Source: Gibbula magus (taxonomy: Eukaryota; Mollusca; Gastropoda; Trochida; Trochidae). Taken from it: 64,000 bases of DNA. A program made the translations under genes and the position numbers. The stretch covers positions 50,357,750-50,421,749 of the forward strand of contig OW388296.1 of assembly GCA_936450465.1 (NCBI GenBank). The letters run 5' to 3'. Below are positions 54,065 to 56,592 of the stretch, piece after piece. Position 1 is the first letter of the stretch. The number at the start of each line of letters is the position of its first letter. The notes beneath the pieces are model-generated. The model worked only from the letters and a program-made list of their open reading frames with translations. It did no database searches and was not told the origin of the DNA.

Positions 54065-56592
54065 TTTAACGTCTTTTGGTATGACGCGACCGGGAATCGA
54101 ACCCCGGTCTTCCGGGTGATGAGCGGACACTCTACCAACTGAGCTACATCCCCGGTTGAATAGAACAATCGATATCAACTTAGTTCAACGGTTGTTTTTT
54201 TAGGTTATACCGTGTGTATTAACATAATATAGGACAGTCGATCTACATTTATTTAGATTGGATATATAATTACTTACATGTGTATGCCCTGTGTAAACAG
54301 GACATTATTTATTATAACGAAACCTAAATGCACTGTTATTATATAATTATTTATATATTATAAAATGCTTTTAACATACTTAAGCCAGTTAGAAAAGTAA
54401 TGATTGAATCAATTTTCTGTACAAACTATTGTAACAAATACTGGAAATATTTTAGAATAATAAATGTCATTTAGTGATTATTCATTATCACAAATAGGTA
54501 TCAGCTTGACGATTCGCTGTGCACTCAACTAGAAATGGTGTTGTTTAAGGTGTCTGAAATTGACTGTCCAGGTGCAGTCATTTATTTCACAAATGTGAGT
54601 GAGAACACTTTGAGATATTTTTGGTATCCAACGTATATTAGATACTGCGGGAGACGCATCTGATTGGTCGCTCCATGGTGATGACCCGAGGTCACGAAGG
54701 CGGGACTACTTTTGCTATTCATAAGTAAACACATTACTAAAATTCGTAGGAATCACAAACTGAGCACAATCTGGAATATTATATATGAAACAACGACAAA
54801 GCCGAATTCGCTCGTCCTATCTTAACCTGTGCCGTCATACACATCAGCTGTGCATGTGAGTTGTCTCCCTTCAACCGTCAGTGGCGTCACAACGTCGACT
54901 TGGTCAAGCTCGCCTCGCTGTGTTACTCGCTACTCACTCCATTTCGAGACGCTCCAATACATGTTTACGGGAAACAATCACACAAACGTCTTTGGTTATA
55001 ATGATCCCGATGCAAAGTGACTTCGTTTTACCGATGGTGAGAACCCTTACAAGAACTGACATGGGCTTGTCGTTGCCTAGTTTATAGGCTCCTGTTCGAA
55101 AATGGCGAACTGACAGTGTTTTTCACAAGTAAATCGGAGTTCAAGATTTGAGTGAGTGAATAGAACGCTTTTATCAGTGTTATGTTTTCCTTTATACTCG
55201 GGAACAAGTTATTCAAAAGTTAAGATTCAATTGAATCATAACTTAGCACACCAATAAGCGCTTAAATCAAAGATTATGTTTGTGTGCGGCATTAGACACT
55301 CTTTACAGTTACACATTGTGACGTCACTGACGTGTAAGTGAATTGTATTACTGCGCGCTTCAAAAGAACGTCTAGTAATTTCCGTTTAAAACTAATTAAA
55401 TCATGTTGTTTATATGTGTGTAATAAATCAAATACCAAACTCATTCCCTATGAATACCGTATGTATTACAACTCGTCACTCGCAAACGTATTTAACTCGC
55501 TTTCGCTCGTTAAATACGTTTACAAGTAACTCGTTGTAATAAATACGGTATCCATAGGGAACTTGTTTGGTATTGTCTATGCATCAATTAATTCAACAAA
55601 TGAAAATAGAATATCAAGCCCTATATGATGATGCAATTAAATATCGACTATATCATGGACTATATTATTGATCGTGGAGGATTTTAATATTTAAGTATAT
55701 ATTTTTAAGTATTTCAAAGATCATGTTTCAAAATCGCGCTGTTCACGTTCATTTAACGTCATTAGCGACCTTTGATAATTATATTCAGTTCATATGCTAA
55801 GCAGTGAGAGGGTGATTTTTTTTGTTGTTGAGAGAAATGTTCTAACCACTGCACTTTCTTATCACAGTGAACATATGGCAGAGGGGGTGACGTTGTGTGC
55901 ACAATGGCATGACGTCACGTCTGCAATCAGCACAACGTCAGTGTTATTACATGTACAGGTGACAATTATGGTATGATGTCGCTAGGCCTTTTAGATGTAG
56001 AAGAGCGCCTTTTTGACCCGAGAAGCATATAATAAACATGTTTGCGGTTTCAGTGTAATATCGTTCATCTCTCATCTCAAATACCAAGTTTACCCTATAT
56101 ATGATATGATATCAGATATTGAAAACTCAGCCAATATTTATTTAACATTTGAATAAATCACACCTGAATGGATTCGGTCCATAATTCGATAACATTATTT
56201 TACATGATAATATTTCATTTTGTTTCATTTTTACTCCATAGAAGGAGCCTGGATGATATTTAGTGGACTTATCATATCTTAACTATGATAAAGGAAATAC
56301 ATATATTGTATTAGAATTACTGAGTTATTACGTTCGTACAACGAATCATATAATGAGGTATTTAATTTCCATAAATATAATTAGCGAAAGGGTAACAGGT
56401 GAAAATATTCATATATATTTATATGTAGAAAACAGAATTCCACGGTGCTCTTAAATTCAGACTATTTAATATGGTTTGTGTCATTGTAATCGCTGTCCAT
56501 ATGGAAGACAGCGTTGTTTGGTTTACAAGTTATTGTTTGCGAATTCTAACAGCAACAACAACAAAATAATCATATTTACTTACCAATTTCAT
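385..56592 (-). CDS. Methyltransf_FA-like + cadherin-repeat type I membrane protein (whole gene model)
   Basis: Spliced model of ten coding pieces on the minus strand: 56592-56584, 50539-50473, 44035-43574, 27022-26806, 20216-20023, 9154-8924, 8492-8233, 6515-6281, 4544-3621, 524-385. Lengths sum to 2739 nt (912 residues plus stop). Every junction has AG/GT borders and matching phase, and no internal stop appears. Order by residue: signal peptide 1-25; Methyltransf_FA-like module about 26-179; cadherin repeats about 180-276, 277-377, 378-496 and 497-628; degenerate fifth repeat 629-725; Thr/Ser/Pro-rich stalk 732-856; Cys cluster PCCSCN; transmembrane helix 886-907; tail KKYGL. It is probably a cell-surface adhesion or recognition protein with negligible cytoplasmic signalling capacity. 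No classical catenin-binding tail is present. Exons 3-10 are strongly supported; exons 1-2 less so. Function is inferred from domains only. Confidence 0.8.
757..1144. mobile_element. MITE-like element, family 1, long copy
   Basis: Inverted arms of about 115 bp: 757-872 (starting ATCCTCGGTTACCCAGGG) and 1032-1144 (its reverse complement). Both arms carry TATATATGCTCCGT and ACCCGCCCTT. The centre has no ORF. A 98-bp copy made only of the outer arms lies at 4619-4716. Confidence 0.8.
1229..1460. mobile_element. Inverted-repeat element enclosing a tRNA-like sequence
   Basis: Arms of about 60 bp: 1229-1288 (GAAATACTTGCCATTTAGAT...) and 1400-1460, its near-perfect reverse complement. The middle (about 1318-1390, minus strand) has a B-box-like GGGTTCGAATCCC and a tRNA-like 3' half, so it may be a SINE or tRNA gene captured within a MITE. 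Confidence 0.7.
1847..2311. mobile_element. MITE-like element, family 2, copy A
   Basis: Terminal inverted repeats with core CAGTCTGATTAAAAYCGAC at 1855 and reverse-complemented near 2300. The inside has the phrase 'ggatacgaac' that also appears in the second copy at 50051-50235. No ORF. Confidence 0.65.
2399..2453. repeat. (TA)n microsatellite
   Basis: Uninterrupted TA dinucleotides of about 55 bp, preceded by CA repeats and followed by TATG repeats. Confidence 0.95.
2674..2695. repeat. Poly-G run (G22)
   Basis: 22 consecutive G on the plus strand. It could form G-quadruplexes; length is also prone to assembly error. Confidence 0.9.
3237..3570 (-). repeat. Dispersed repeat, family R1 (reverse copy)
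   Basis: Reverse-complement match to the copies at 59217-59520 and 60429-60725. Shared marks are the start AAAGGGGCnnnnGCAC...TTTTCGCTCAAAT and the inner ATAATTGGTTTGTnTAA. No coding capacity. Confidence 0.65.
3621..4544 (-). CDS. Exon 9: cadherin repeat 4 end, degenerate repeat 5, Thr-rich stalk
   Basis: Acceptor ttataaacag|GGAAGCC, donor AATG|GTAAGTTAAC, phases 1-1, 924 nt. Residues 559-866: FKLDAITGELKVAMPLDKD and VNDNPP (623-628) close repeat 4. The next 100 residues keep a cadherin-like length (YYASFTC, ILNFTYTDYDRDS, VVIIRFKSC) but lack Ca motifs and contain two Cys. From about 732 to 856 the chain is Thr/Ser/Pro-rich with long Thr runs, a probable O-glycosylated stalk, and ends with PCCSCN. 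The antisense strand is therefore an open Val-rich frame, which is a shadow. The Thr codons form an imperfect triplet repeat that could be length-polymorphic. Confidence 0.92.
4619..4716. mobile_element. Near-perfect palindromic MITE, family 1, short copy
   Basis: 98-bp inverted repeat with ATCCTCGGTTAC at one end and its complement at the other, meeting at CTAG in the centre with almost no loop. Lies about 75 bp upstream of the exon 9 acceptor on the minus strand. Confidence 0.85.
4996..5470 (+). repeat. Dispersed repeat, family R2
   Basis: Begins CTTAAAGGTGCATCCATTGT and includes TCGCCAAATGTATCATAATT and AGTTTCCAATTAAAAT. The same segments recur inverted at 25100-25430, partially at 20366-20470, and in diverged form at 63033-63480. 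Confidence 0.6.
5455..5580 (-). mobile_element. tRNA-derived SINE, family S1, truncated
   Basis: Minus strand reads GGGATAGCACAGTGGTTAGC (A-box-like) ... GGGGTTTAAATCCC (B-box-like) ... CAGGAGC, then a non-tRNA body. The same body (GTAGAGAACTGTTCTAC) occurs in the longer copy at 52400-52725. Confidence 0.7.
6281..6515 (-). CDS. Exon 8: start of cadherin repeat 4
   Basis: Acceptor tttatccgacag|GTCTCATC (phase 0), donor AAAG|GTACGATA (phase 1). Residues 481-558 start with a Lys-rich linker (GKKKDNAAETNK), then APKW, the strand IPIRVQENTTVGDVIFTV and ANDQDSGLAGKVVYGF. QEN and NDQDSG are the standard first-half Ca ligands of an EC repeat, the best-preserved set in the protein. Confidence 0.9.
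6516..8232 (-). other. Intron 7 of cadherin gene
   Basis: 1.7 kb, AT-rich. Contains a decayed LINE fragment (7290-8095). Nothing identifiable in 6516-7290. Confidence 0.8.
7290..8095 (-). pseudogene. LINE reverse-transcriptase C-terminal relic
   Basis: Minus-strand reading, with several frameshifts and stops, gives GSEIWG, then KRYLGVKPSTCNTMVYGELG, then ENVRISLTRFRCCRSSHELC and ETGRYLHVGIPRHQ, then CDHNAIYNDLHFLLICP. These match the order of motifs after the RT domain of the intact LINE at 45644-47575 (FLCVGQSTPTCMVYGECG, RFRLGLSNL, CPLC...HFLFVC). Only the C-terminal part remains. It belongs to a related, older element in the same orientation. Confidence 0.75.
8233..8492 (-). CDS. Exon 7: cadherin repeat 3
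   Basis: Acceptor catatttcag|ATAACAC (phase 1), donor CATTAAG|GTTATT (phase 0). Residues 394-480 contain NTIGTIAVQDLDKEG, MSIIEGNDQGVFTLT, and YSLLIEAKDKPSSGAPLVSS before the closing strand VAIIK. The A-K-D-x-P-x-S-G pattern matches the late strands of a cadherin repeat, but this repeat lacks clear acidic Ca motifs, so it may be rigid or Ca-independent at this position (inference). Confidence 0.85.
8493..8923 (-). other. Intron 6 of cadherin gene
   Basis: 431 bp with GTAACA...AG borders; no repeats or other features recognised. Confidence 0.8.
8924..9154 (-). CDS. Exon 6: cadherin repeat 2, second half
   Basis: Acceptor tctgttacag|GAAGTAAT, donor CAACAG|GTAACAC, phases 1-1. Residues 317-393 include LLTIDPNTCTVKIKARINRDG and VKTLKLILSVTD, then the canonical linker DVNDNPP at 371-377, followed by the first strand of repeat 3. 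The DxNDNPP linker is the most diagnostic cadherin motif in this exon. Confidence 0.92.
10735..11060. repeat. Degenerate tandem repeat, about two copies
   Basis: Two copies of a roughly 180-bp unit sharing TTAAATTnGnnCTnCACCTCT, GTGAAGAAGnnnnTGCCAAAT and GATGAGATA. Confidence 0.55.
11696..12218. mobile_element. MITE-like element with 36-bp inverted ends
   Basis: Left end ACAGTCTGACTAAGTCCAGTG and right end, reversed, ACCATCTGACTAAGCCCAATC, both followed by a GCCCGTCAG/GGCCGTCAGG segment. No ORF assigned inside. Confidence 0.5.
12221..12272. repeat. Short minisatellite (GTAACGT)n
   Basis: Repeated 'aacgtgt' 7-mers at the outer edge of the preceding MITE-like element. Confidence 0.85.
14961..15084. 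repeat. Imperfect hairpin, 50-bp arms
   Basis: AAATCAGAGACATGTTTTAC in the left arm (about 14988) pairs with GTATAACATGTCTCTGATTTT on the right; a 25-bp loop separates them. Confidence 0.8.
15829..15833. repeat. Target-site duplication GGAGG (left)
   Basis: Matches GGAGG at 18984-18988, immediately outside the other LTR; 5 bp is the usual size for Ty3-type integrases. Confidence 0.85.
15834..16014 (-). repeat. 3' LTR of the Ty3-type element
   Basis: 181 bp, differing from the 5' LTR only at 15866 (C versus T at 18835). The change turns AATAAA into AATGAA on the element's sense strand. Confidence 0.93.
16015..16024 (-). promoter_or_regulatory. Polypurine tract
   Basis: AAAGGGGAGA on the minus strand abutting the 3' LTR; this is the plus-strand primer site of LTR elements. 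Confidence 0.85.
16310..18769 (-). CDS. Gag-protease-RT polyprotein with in-frame deletion to integrase tail
   Basis: 819 residues from the first ATG after the primer-binding site. Gag covers about 1-290, with two zinc knuckles: C226-C229-H233-C238 (one residue short of the usual spacing) and C245-C248-H253-C258. Protease active site DTGS is at 332-335. RT runs from about 455 (VKKELERMENDGVI, LDPRNLNQ, VKLDARSSFWQI with D547, LPFGLN). The catalytic box reads YVAD at 607-610 instead of YVDD, losing one essential Asp. At about 664-668 (nt near 16775) RT passes abruptly into an integrase C-terminal segment (LYGRKLRTRLP, W-x-PA, PRSYII, YRRNRQHIK). RNase H and the integrase zinc finger and core are absent. 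The element cannot move on its own; near-identical LTRs imply recent mobilisation in trans (inference). Confidence 0.9.
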   Translation of the reverse strand: MQGLPAPKGLDASLDVTTAWRKFSQELELYMTATGCASKSDGVKKATLLTLIGEEGRRVYNNFTVPADAEFKDLVTKFDEHFVGKSNKTYERHVFRQIRQGDKNFDIFLQELRTQAGKCEFGDKTEENICDQVIEGIASIQLKEILLTTEKLDITSLNALCKSHESVCRQLKDMNTETNVVHATHKKTNTRSFKPNERGQRHDHRNEHTRGHQMKGNEREKMINNCTRCGNTHPLNKCPAYMKKCNRCGKLGHFQKMCRSRHNTVNYAQEYHQYNRPYMYGPPSTKDPQDSDFYVGFVSDRSSVDSVISDKSEWFVKPVVGSRNKTVNFKLDTGSDVSTIPYHVYKSVTNKPLVQPSRKLTAYNNLDINIVGEVKLPVYFKTQSQVVNFSVVDDANISLLGLKECLMFNLVQRVNQVQDSSVGQLYEQYREVFDKRLDGINEKPVKLELKDNSEPVQNPPRRIPFALHDKVKKELERMENDGVISKVEEPTDWIHSMVIAEKPSGDLRICLDPRNLNQYLKSDHFRIPTIEEMTANLGNSKYFVKLDARSSFWQIKLDDESARLTTFSTPFGNYCFHRLPFGLNICTQVYQRTVSNWFTACEGVEIYVADILVHAETEVELTQRLTRVLQIIRSKNLKLNKEKCTDIMTEVKYLGVIISGEGQRRELYGRKLRTRLPVLKNSLNAKNQSSVENARKHMQKTQAKYYDGANRSLRPLIHNEPVVVWCDYKRLWTPAKVTQKCDRYPRSYIIQTPDGAEYRRNRQHIKPVKLRDKLEMTQESIPCTVPESQVPPGGQPIPPPNSATTTRSGREVRIPARFK
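18785..18802 (-). promoter_or_regulatory. Primer-binding site
   Basis: TGGTGTCAGAAGTTAAAG directly after the 5' LTR, starting with the TGG complementary to a tRNA CCA end. By analogy with related metazoan elements the primer may be tRNA-Leu; not verified. Confidence 0.7.
18803..18983 (-). repeat. 5' LTR of the Ty3-type element
   Basis: 181 bp, TG...CA termini, intact AATAAA on the sense strand at 18838-18833. Confidence 0.93.
18984..18988. repeat. Target-site duplication GGAGG (right)
   Basis: Pair of the copy at 15829-15833. Confidence 0.85.
19290..20069 (-). repeat. 57-bp minisatellite derived from exon 5 end and its splice donor
   Basis: About twelve to thirteen diverged copies of a unit whose minus strand reads CTGAGAC...CCGGGG, then CACACCTGTACACTGACGG and the donor GTACGTAA. 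The first copy (about 20069-20015) is the real end of exon 5; the others lie in intron 5. Period is exactly 57 bp in the copies at 19906, 19963 and 20020. Some units near 19430 and 19560 carry an extra ACACAGGGACCTTATA insertion. Each unit retains a GT donor and an in-frame TAA just after it, so only the first donor gives an open reading frame. Confidence 0.9.
20023..20216 (-). CDS. Exon 5: end of cadherin repeat 1, start of repeat 2
   Basis: The acceptor is caaattccag|GGTTAAAG (phase 2). The donor is GACGG|GTACGTAAC (phase 1). Residues 252-316 read VKDGLSTANFTLFVDVINAFDETP, the closing strand of EC1 with a degenerate inter-repeat linker, and then LAIPEEMPVNSLVGQLFF and SDPDPGDNHTCTL of EC2. 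PEE and DPDPGD are recognisable Ca-binding positions. The last 57 bp around the donor are tandemly duplicated into the following intron (see the minisatellite at 19290-20069). Confidence 0.88.
20366..20470 (+). repeat. Dispersed repeat fragment, family R2
   Basis: AAAGGTACATCCATTAATTG and the following GTGTTATGTTATC match the start of the copy at 63033. Confidence 0.45.
21209..21283. repeat. (TA)n microsatellite
   Basis: About 75 bp of pure TA repeat followed by TATG repeats. Confidence 0.95.
21460..22110 (-). pseudogene. LINE relic (RT C-terminal region)
   Basis: Minus strand, with frame breaks, reads FINRAIYTRELLNMKISHSN, then ICSFCKSEPESFQYVFINV. The pattern 'small basic stretch, S-x-x-C-x-x-C-x-x-E-P-E-S, hydrophobic' is the zinc-binding tail common after the RT domain of L1/Tx1-like and related LINEs. 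The rest is decayed. Confidence 0.55.
23250..24053. repeat. 145-bp satellite, about 5.5 copies
   Basis: AGGATGTGACC recurs at 23396, 23541, 23686 and 23831, an exact 145-bp period. Units contain GACCCCATTTGGGGTCATGG and a GGAACTGGAGAAGAAGATGA segment. The end reads GGACGGATGGACGGACGCC followed by GGCCTGATGAGCTAA. Confidence 0.93.
25100..25430 (-). repeat. Dispersed repeat, family R2 (reverse copy)
   Basis: Contains ATTTTAATTGGAAACTAGTA and ends ACACAATGGATGCACCTATA, the reverse complement of segments at 4996-5160. Confidence 0.6.
26210..26765. repeat. 145-bp satellite, second array, about 3.5 copies
   Basis: Related to the array at 23250: same period and order of segments (GGTCATAGGGTCACCAAATC, GAGTCTGCACACA, TCTGGAGAAGAA) and the same GACGGACGGACGCC...CCTGATGAGCTAAG end. 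It abuts exon 4 (26806). Confidence 0.9.
26806..27022 (-). CDS. Exon 4: first half of cadherin repeat 1
   Basis: The acceptor is a T-rich tract ending ccag|TGGAGAAG (enters in phase 1). The donor is GTTCT|GTATGTGAG (leaves in phase 2). Encodes residues 180-251. It has the opening pattern of an EC repeat: PPSAHISLEETTAVGTKVYSI, then FELKKDDIHLKSKLDYEKK, then VLLVL. The LDYE segment is the usual cadherin strand before the Ca-site arginine-glutamate position. The Ca-ligand motifs are incomplete: LEETT is present but no DRE. It directly follows the exon 3 module in the protein. Confidence 0.85.
27874..27912. repeat. 39-bp direct repeat, left copy
   Basis: Begins ATATTGAATCAATCGAAAAC and matches 29951-29989 at 38 of 39 positions; the two copies bracket minisatellite block 1 exactly. 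Confidence 0.93.
27913..29950. repeat. 16/48-bp minisatellite, block 1
   Basis: About 2.0 kb. The first 700 bp are homogeneous 48-bp trimers of the 'cccacgaggg' type (TATGTTCCCACGAGGG, TACTCCCCCCGGAGTG, TATGTTTTCCACAGTG). The rest is the 'ccctggaggg' type with frequent dimers and single monomers. Long open frames in both strands and several phases are a by-product of the 48-bp period lacking stops; no start context, splice sites or conservation indicate a gene. Confidence 0.97.
29951..29989. repeat. 39-bp direct repeat, right copy
   Basis: See 27874-27912; one A/G difference. Confidence 0.93.
30010..30085 (+). mobile_element. SINE 3' tail fragment
   Basis: CTGCCGAAGCGGCGTTAAAC followed by TCACTCACTCACTG. 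This resembles the ...GTGGCGTTAAAACCCAAC plus short-repeat tail of the SINE at 52400-52725. It sits in the 300-bp spacer between the two minisatellite blocks. Confidence 0.6.
30252..40789. repeat. 16/48-bp minisatellite, block 2, with higher-order structure
   Basis: About 10.5 kb. The basic monomer is 16 bp; interior units are trimers, e.g. TATGTTCCCTGGAGGG, TACTTCCCCCGGAGTG and TATGTTCTCCACAGTG. An irregular landmark monomer ending CAAACTTCCAAGTG occurs at about 30358, 31354, 34066 and 36173, marking higher-order copies of roughly 1.0, 2.7 and 2.1 kb. At 38200-39120 units are mostly 47 bp (one G lost) and use 'gtatattccctgg'. From about 40340 to 40789 the array becomes plain, diverged 16-bp monomers (TATGTCATCCGAAGTG, TATGTCCTCCGAAGTG, and so on). 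Overlapping ORFs up to about 800 codons are artefacts of the repeat. Confidence 0.97.
41355..41940. repeat. Tandem repeat, ~165-bp unit, about 3.5 copies
   Basis: CAAATTGTTnCCATGGAAAC recurs at about 41372, 41530, 41703 and 41865. Each is followed by AAAAGGCACAT and ATTTGGTGAGGATnGGTG. Confidence 0.9.
42066..42895. mobile_element. TTAA-flanked MITE
   Basis: Ends AGAGCCATCACGGATGTT and its reverse complement AACATCCGTGATGGCTCT, bordered on both sides by TTAA (42062-42065, 42896-42899). TTAA duplication is characteristic of piggyBac-type transposases. The 830-bp interior has no transposase. Confidence 0.8.
43574..44035 (-). CDS. Exon 3: Methyltransf_FA-like extracellular module
   Basis: Symmetric phase 1-1 exon of 462 nt (acceptor atattccag|ATGGAGG, donor CAACAG|GTTTGA), residues 26-179. 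It carries a GLVVAFKK...SIWISVNG segment and then DLWIKWSLSGYVALGTG, followed by ELEYQGP and VNYIGV. This order of W-I-x-W, a G-x-G turn and a V-N-Y-I-G-V strand resembles the domain named after insect farnesoic acid O-methyltransferase (Pfam Methyltransf_FA), which is common in secreted invertebrate proteins and need not be an enzyme. Two Cys near the middle (FDC...PC) may form a disulfide. The symmetric phase is typical of shuffled extracellular modules. An alternative is another beta-sandwich module not recognised here. Confidence 0.7.
44085..44300 (+). repeat. Dispersed repeat, R1-like
   Basis: Starts GGGGCAGTTTTTTTGCTCAAATAAGT; the middle (GTGAACACTTTAAAATGnCC) is shared with 62820-63030 in diverged form. 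Confidence 0.5.
44570..44735. repeat. Large imperfect hairpin
   Basis: Arms of about 65 bp: AGGATATAAATGTACGGGTTTG and AATCCGTACATTTATGTCCC are reverse-complementary, as are ATAGATAGAGGACGAGTAGC and CTACGAGTTCTCTATCTAT. The loop (GGAGGATGCATTGTCGTCTC) is also found inverted at 45463-45490. Confidence 0.85.
45103..45465 (+). CDS. Hypothetical small spliced ORF (49 codons)
   Basis: ATG at 45103; exon 45103-45148 ends AAAG|GTAACT, and the second part starts after TTATTTCAG at 45362 and runs to TGA at 45463-45465. Phase is consistent (46 + 104 nt). The product starts MASSWTVQMHYSFRKG and continues with VTSYWTSLGRRMTIQEF. A TATATAAA motif lies 150 bp upstream. I do not recognise the protein, and the ORF is short enough to be chance. 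Confidence 0.2.
45644..47575 (-). pseudogene. LINE ORF2, reverse transcriptase and C-terminal part
   Basis: 643 codons open from the first Met after the frameshift; the frame itself continues upstream to about 47611. RT motifs: KNGKSAGLD (5-13), IPLHKKGDRSNPDNYRGISL (54-73), GFRKNYSTSDHI, FVDFQKAFDSVDR (138-150), GLRQGCVLSPILF, and the catalytic FADD at 241-244. The C-terminus has a zinc-finger-like C564-x2-C567-x8-H576-x4-C581 motif usual for this LINE group. All RT catalytic residues are present. Likely recent, since a 643-codon frame has no stop. Clade (CR1/L2-like or other Jockey-group) not assigned. Confidence 0.9.
47599..49071 (-). pseudogene. LINE ORF2, endonuclease part
   Basis: 490 codons from the first Met; the frame is open upstream to about 49195 and includes NFLCWNVNG just before, the normal start of the endonuclease fold, so the true ORF2 start lies upstream. 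Catalytic residues of the exonuclease-endonuclease-phosphatase family are seen: E27 (LVETF), D148/N150 (GDMNAR), and S260-D261-H262 (ESDHLPLEL). A (GAT)n microsatellite encodes seven Asp at 175-181. The frame runs into a stop after a T-run change at 47612-47616; the downstream frame continues with DSPITDQDISEALF and the RT. Confidence 0.88.
50051..50235. mobile_element. MITE-like element, family 2, copy B
   Basis: Ends CGATAATCG...CTGATTAAAATCGAC and reverse complement. Shares the inner phrases CAGGATACGAACAGGTTCTG and ATTCCTCG with 1847-2311. Confidence 0.65.
50473..50539 (-). CDS. Exon 2: signal peptide
   Basis: The acceptor is ttcgttttcag before ACCCTGTTT and the donor is AATG|GTAAGC. From the ATG at 50527 it encodes MLTWFIVSTVLRMSLAAN, a short hydrophobic leader, ending one base into a codon (phase 1). 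Exon 3 supplies AT to complete an Asp codon. If exon 1 is real, four more codons (ACC CTG TTT AAT) are translated. A secreted leader placed exactly before an extracellular module supports the assignment. Confidence 0.7.
50848..50901. repeat. Short hairpin, 22-bp arms
   Basis: ACTATGTTCCACCACTTTAC and its complement, separated by a few bases, followed by CTGATTTTAATAAG as in the family 2 MITEs. Confidence 0.8.
51838..51996. mobile_element. MITE-like inverted repeat, 55-bp arms
   Basis: GAGATCAGATTTATCTACCT (left) and AGGTAGACAAATCTGATCTC (right), with AGGTGTCTGCTAACGAGT paired to ACTCATTAGCAGACACG inside. Confidence 0.75.
52400..52725 (+). mobile_element. tRNA-derived SINE, family S1, near full length
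   Basis: Head GGGGCGGGATAGCGCAGGGC, B-box-like GGGTTTCGAATCCC, a 200-bp body shared with 5455-5580, and a tail GTGGCGTTAAAACCCAAC followed by (TCACC)n. Confidence 0.75.
53076..53118. repeat. Short tandem repeat of TTCCGGATYC
   Basis: Four 10-bp copies (CCGGATTCTT / CCGGATCCTT). Confidence 0.85.
53898..53930. repeat. (TATG)n microsatellite
   Basis: Mixed TATG/TGTG repeats. Confidence 0.85.
54030..54064. repeat. (CT)n microsatellite, SINE tail
   Basis: About 35 bp of CT; on the minus strand it is the (GA)n tail following the tRNA-like sequence at 54075-54154. Confidence 0.9.
54075..54154 (-). mobile_element. tRNA-derived SINE or tRNA pseudogene
   Basis: Minus strand: GGGGATGTAGCTCAGTTGGT AGAG (A box), then GGGGTTCGATTCCC (B box), so Pol III boxes are well kept. 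The 3' acceptor strand does not pair with the 5' one and the anticodon arm is imperfect, so it is not a functional tRNA. Followed by (GA)n. Confidence 0.7.
55426..55577. mobile_element. Palindromic MITE-like element, ~70-bp arms
   Basis: Outer CAAATACCAAACTCATTCCC and GGGAACTTGTTTGGTATTG; inner CGTATTTAACTCG meets CGTTAAATACG around the loop CTTTCG. An almost complete hairpin. Confidence 0.8.
56584..56592 (-). CDS. Candidate exon 1 (start codon, three codons)
   Basis: Reads ATG AAA TTG followed by a consensus donor GTAAGTAAAT. Joined in phase 0 to exon 2 it gives the N-terminus MKLTLFNMLTWFIVST, a better signal peptide than the internal ATG of exon 2 alone. Sequence upstream of 56592 would be 5' UTR; no promoter element could be placed. 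The alternative is that this is a non-coding exon or chance, and translation starts at the ATG at 50527-50525. Confidence 0.45.

Larger units (their letters stand above)
50540..56583 (-). other. Intron 1 of cadherin gene (if exon 1 is correct)
   Basis: 6.0 kb. Contains hairpins (50848, 51838, 55426), SINEs (52400, 54075) and microsatellites. Nothing else identified at 52730-53070, 53120-53895, 54160-55420 or 55580-56580. Confidence 0.5.

Noticed and set aside
54075..54154. Functional tRNA gene
   Set aside because: Pol III boxes are present but the acceptor and anticodon stems do not pair properly and a (GA)n tail follows; better explained as a SINE.
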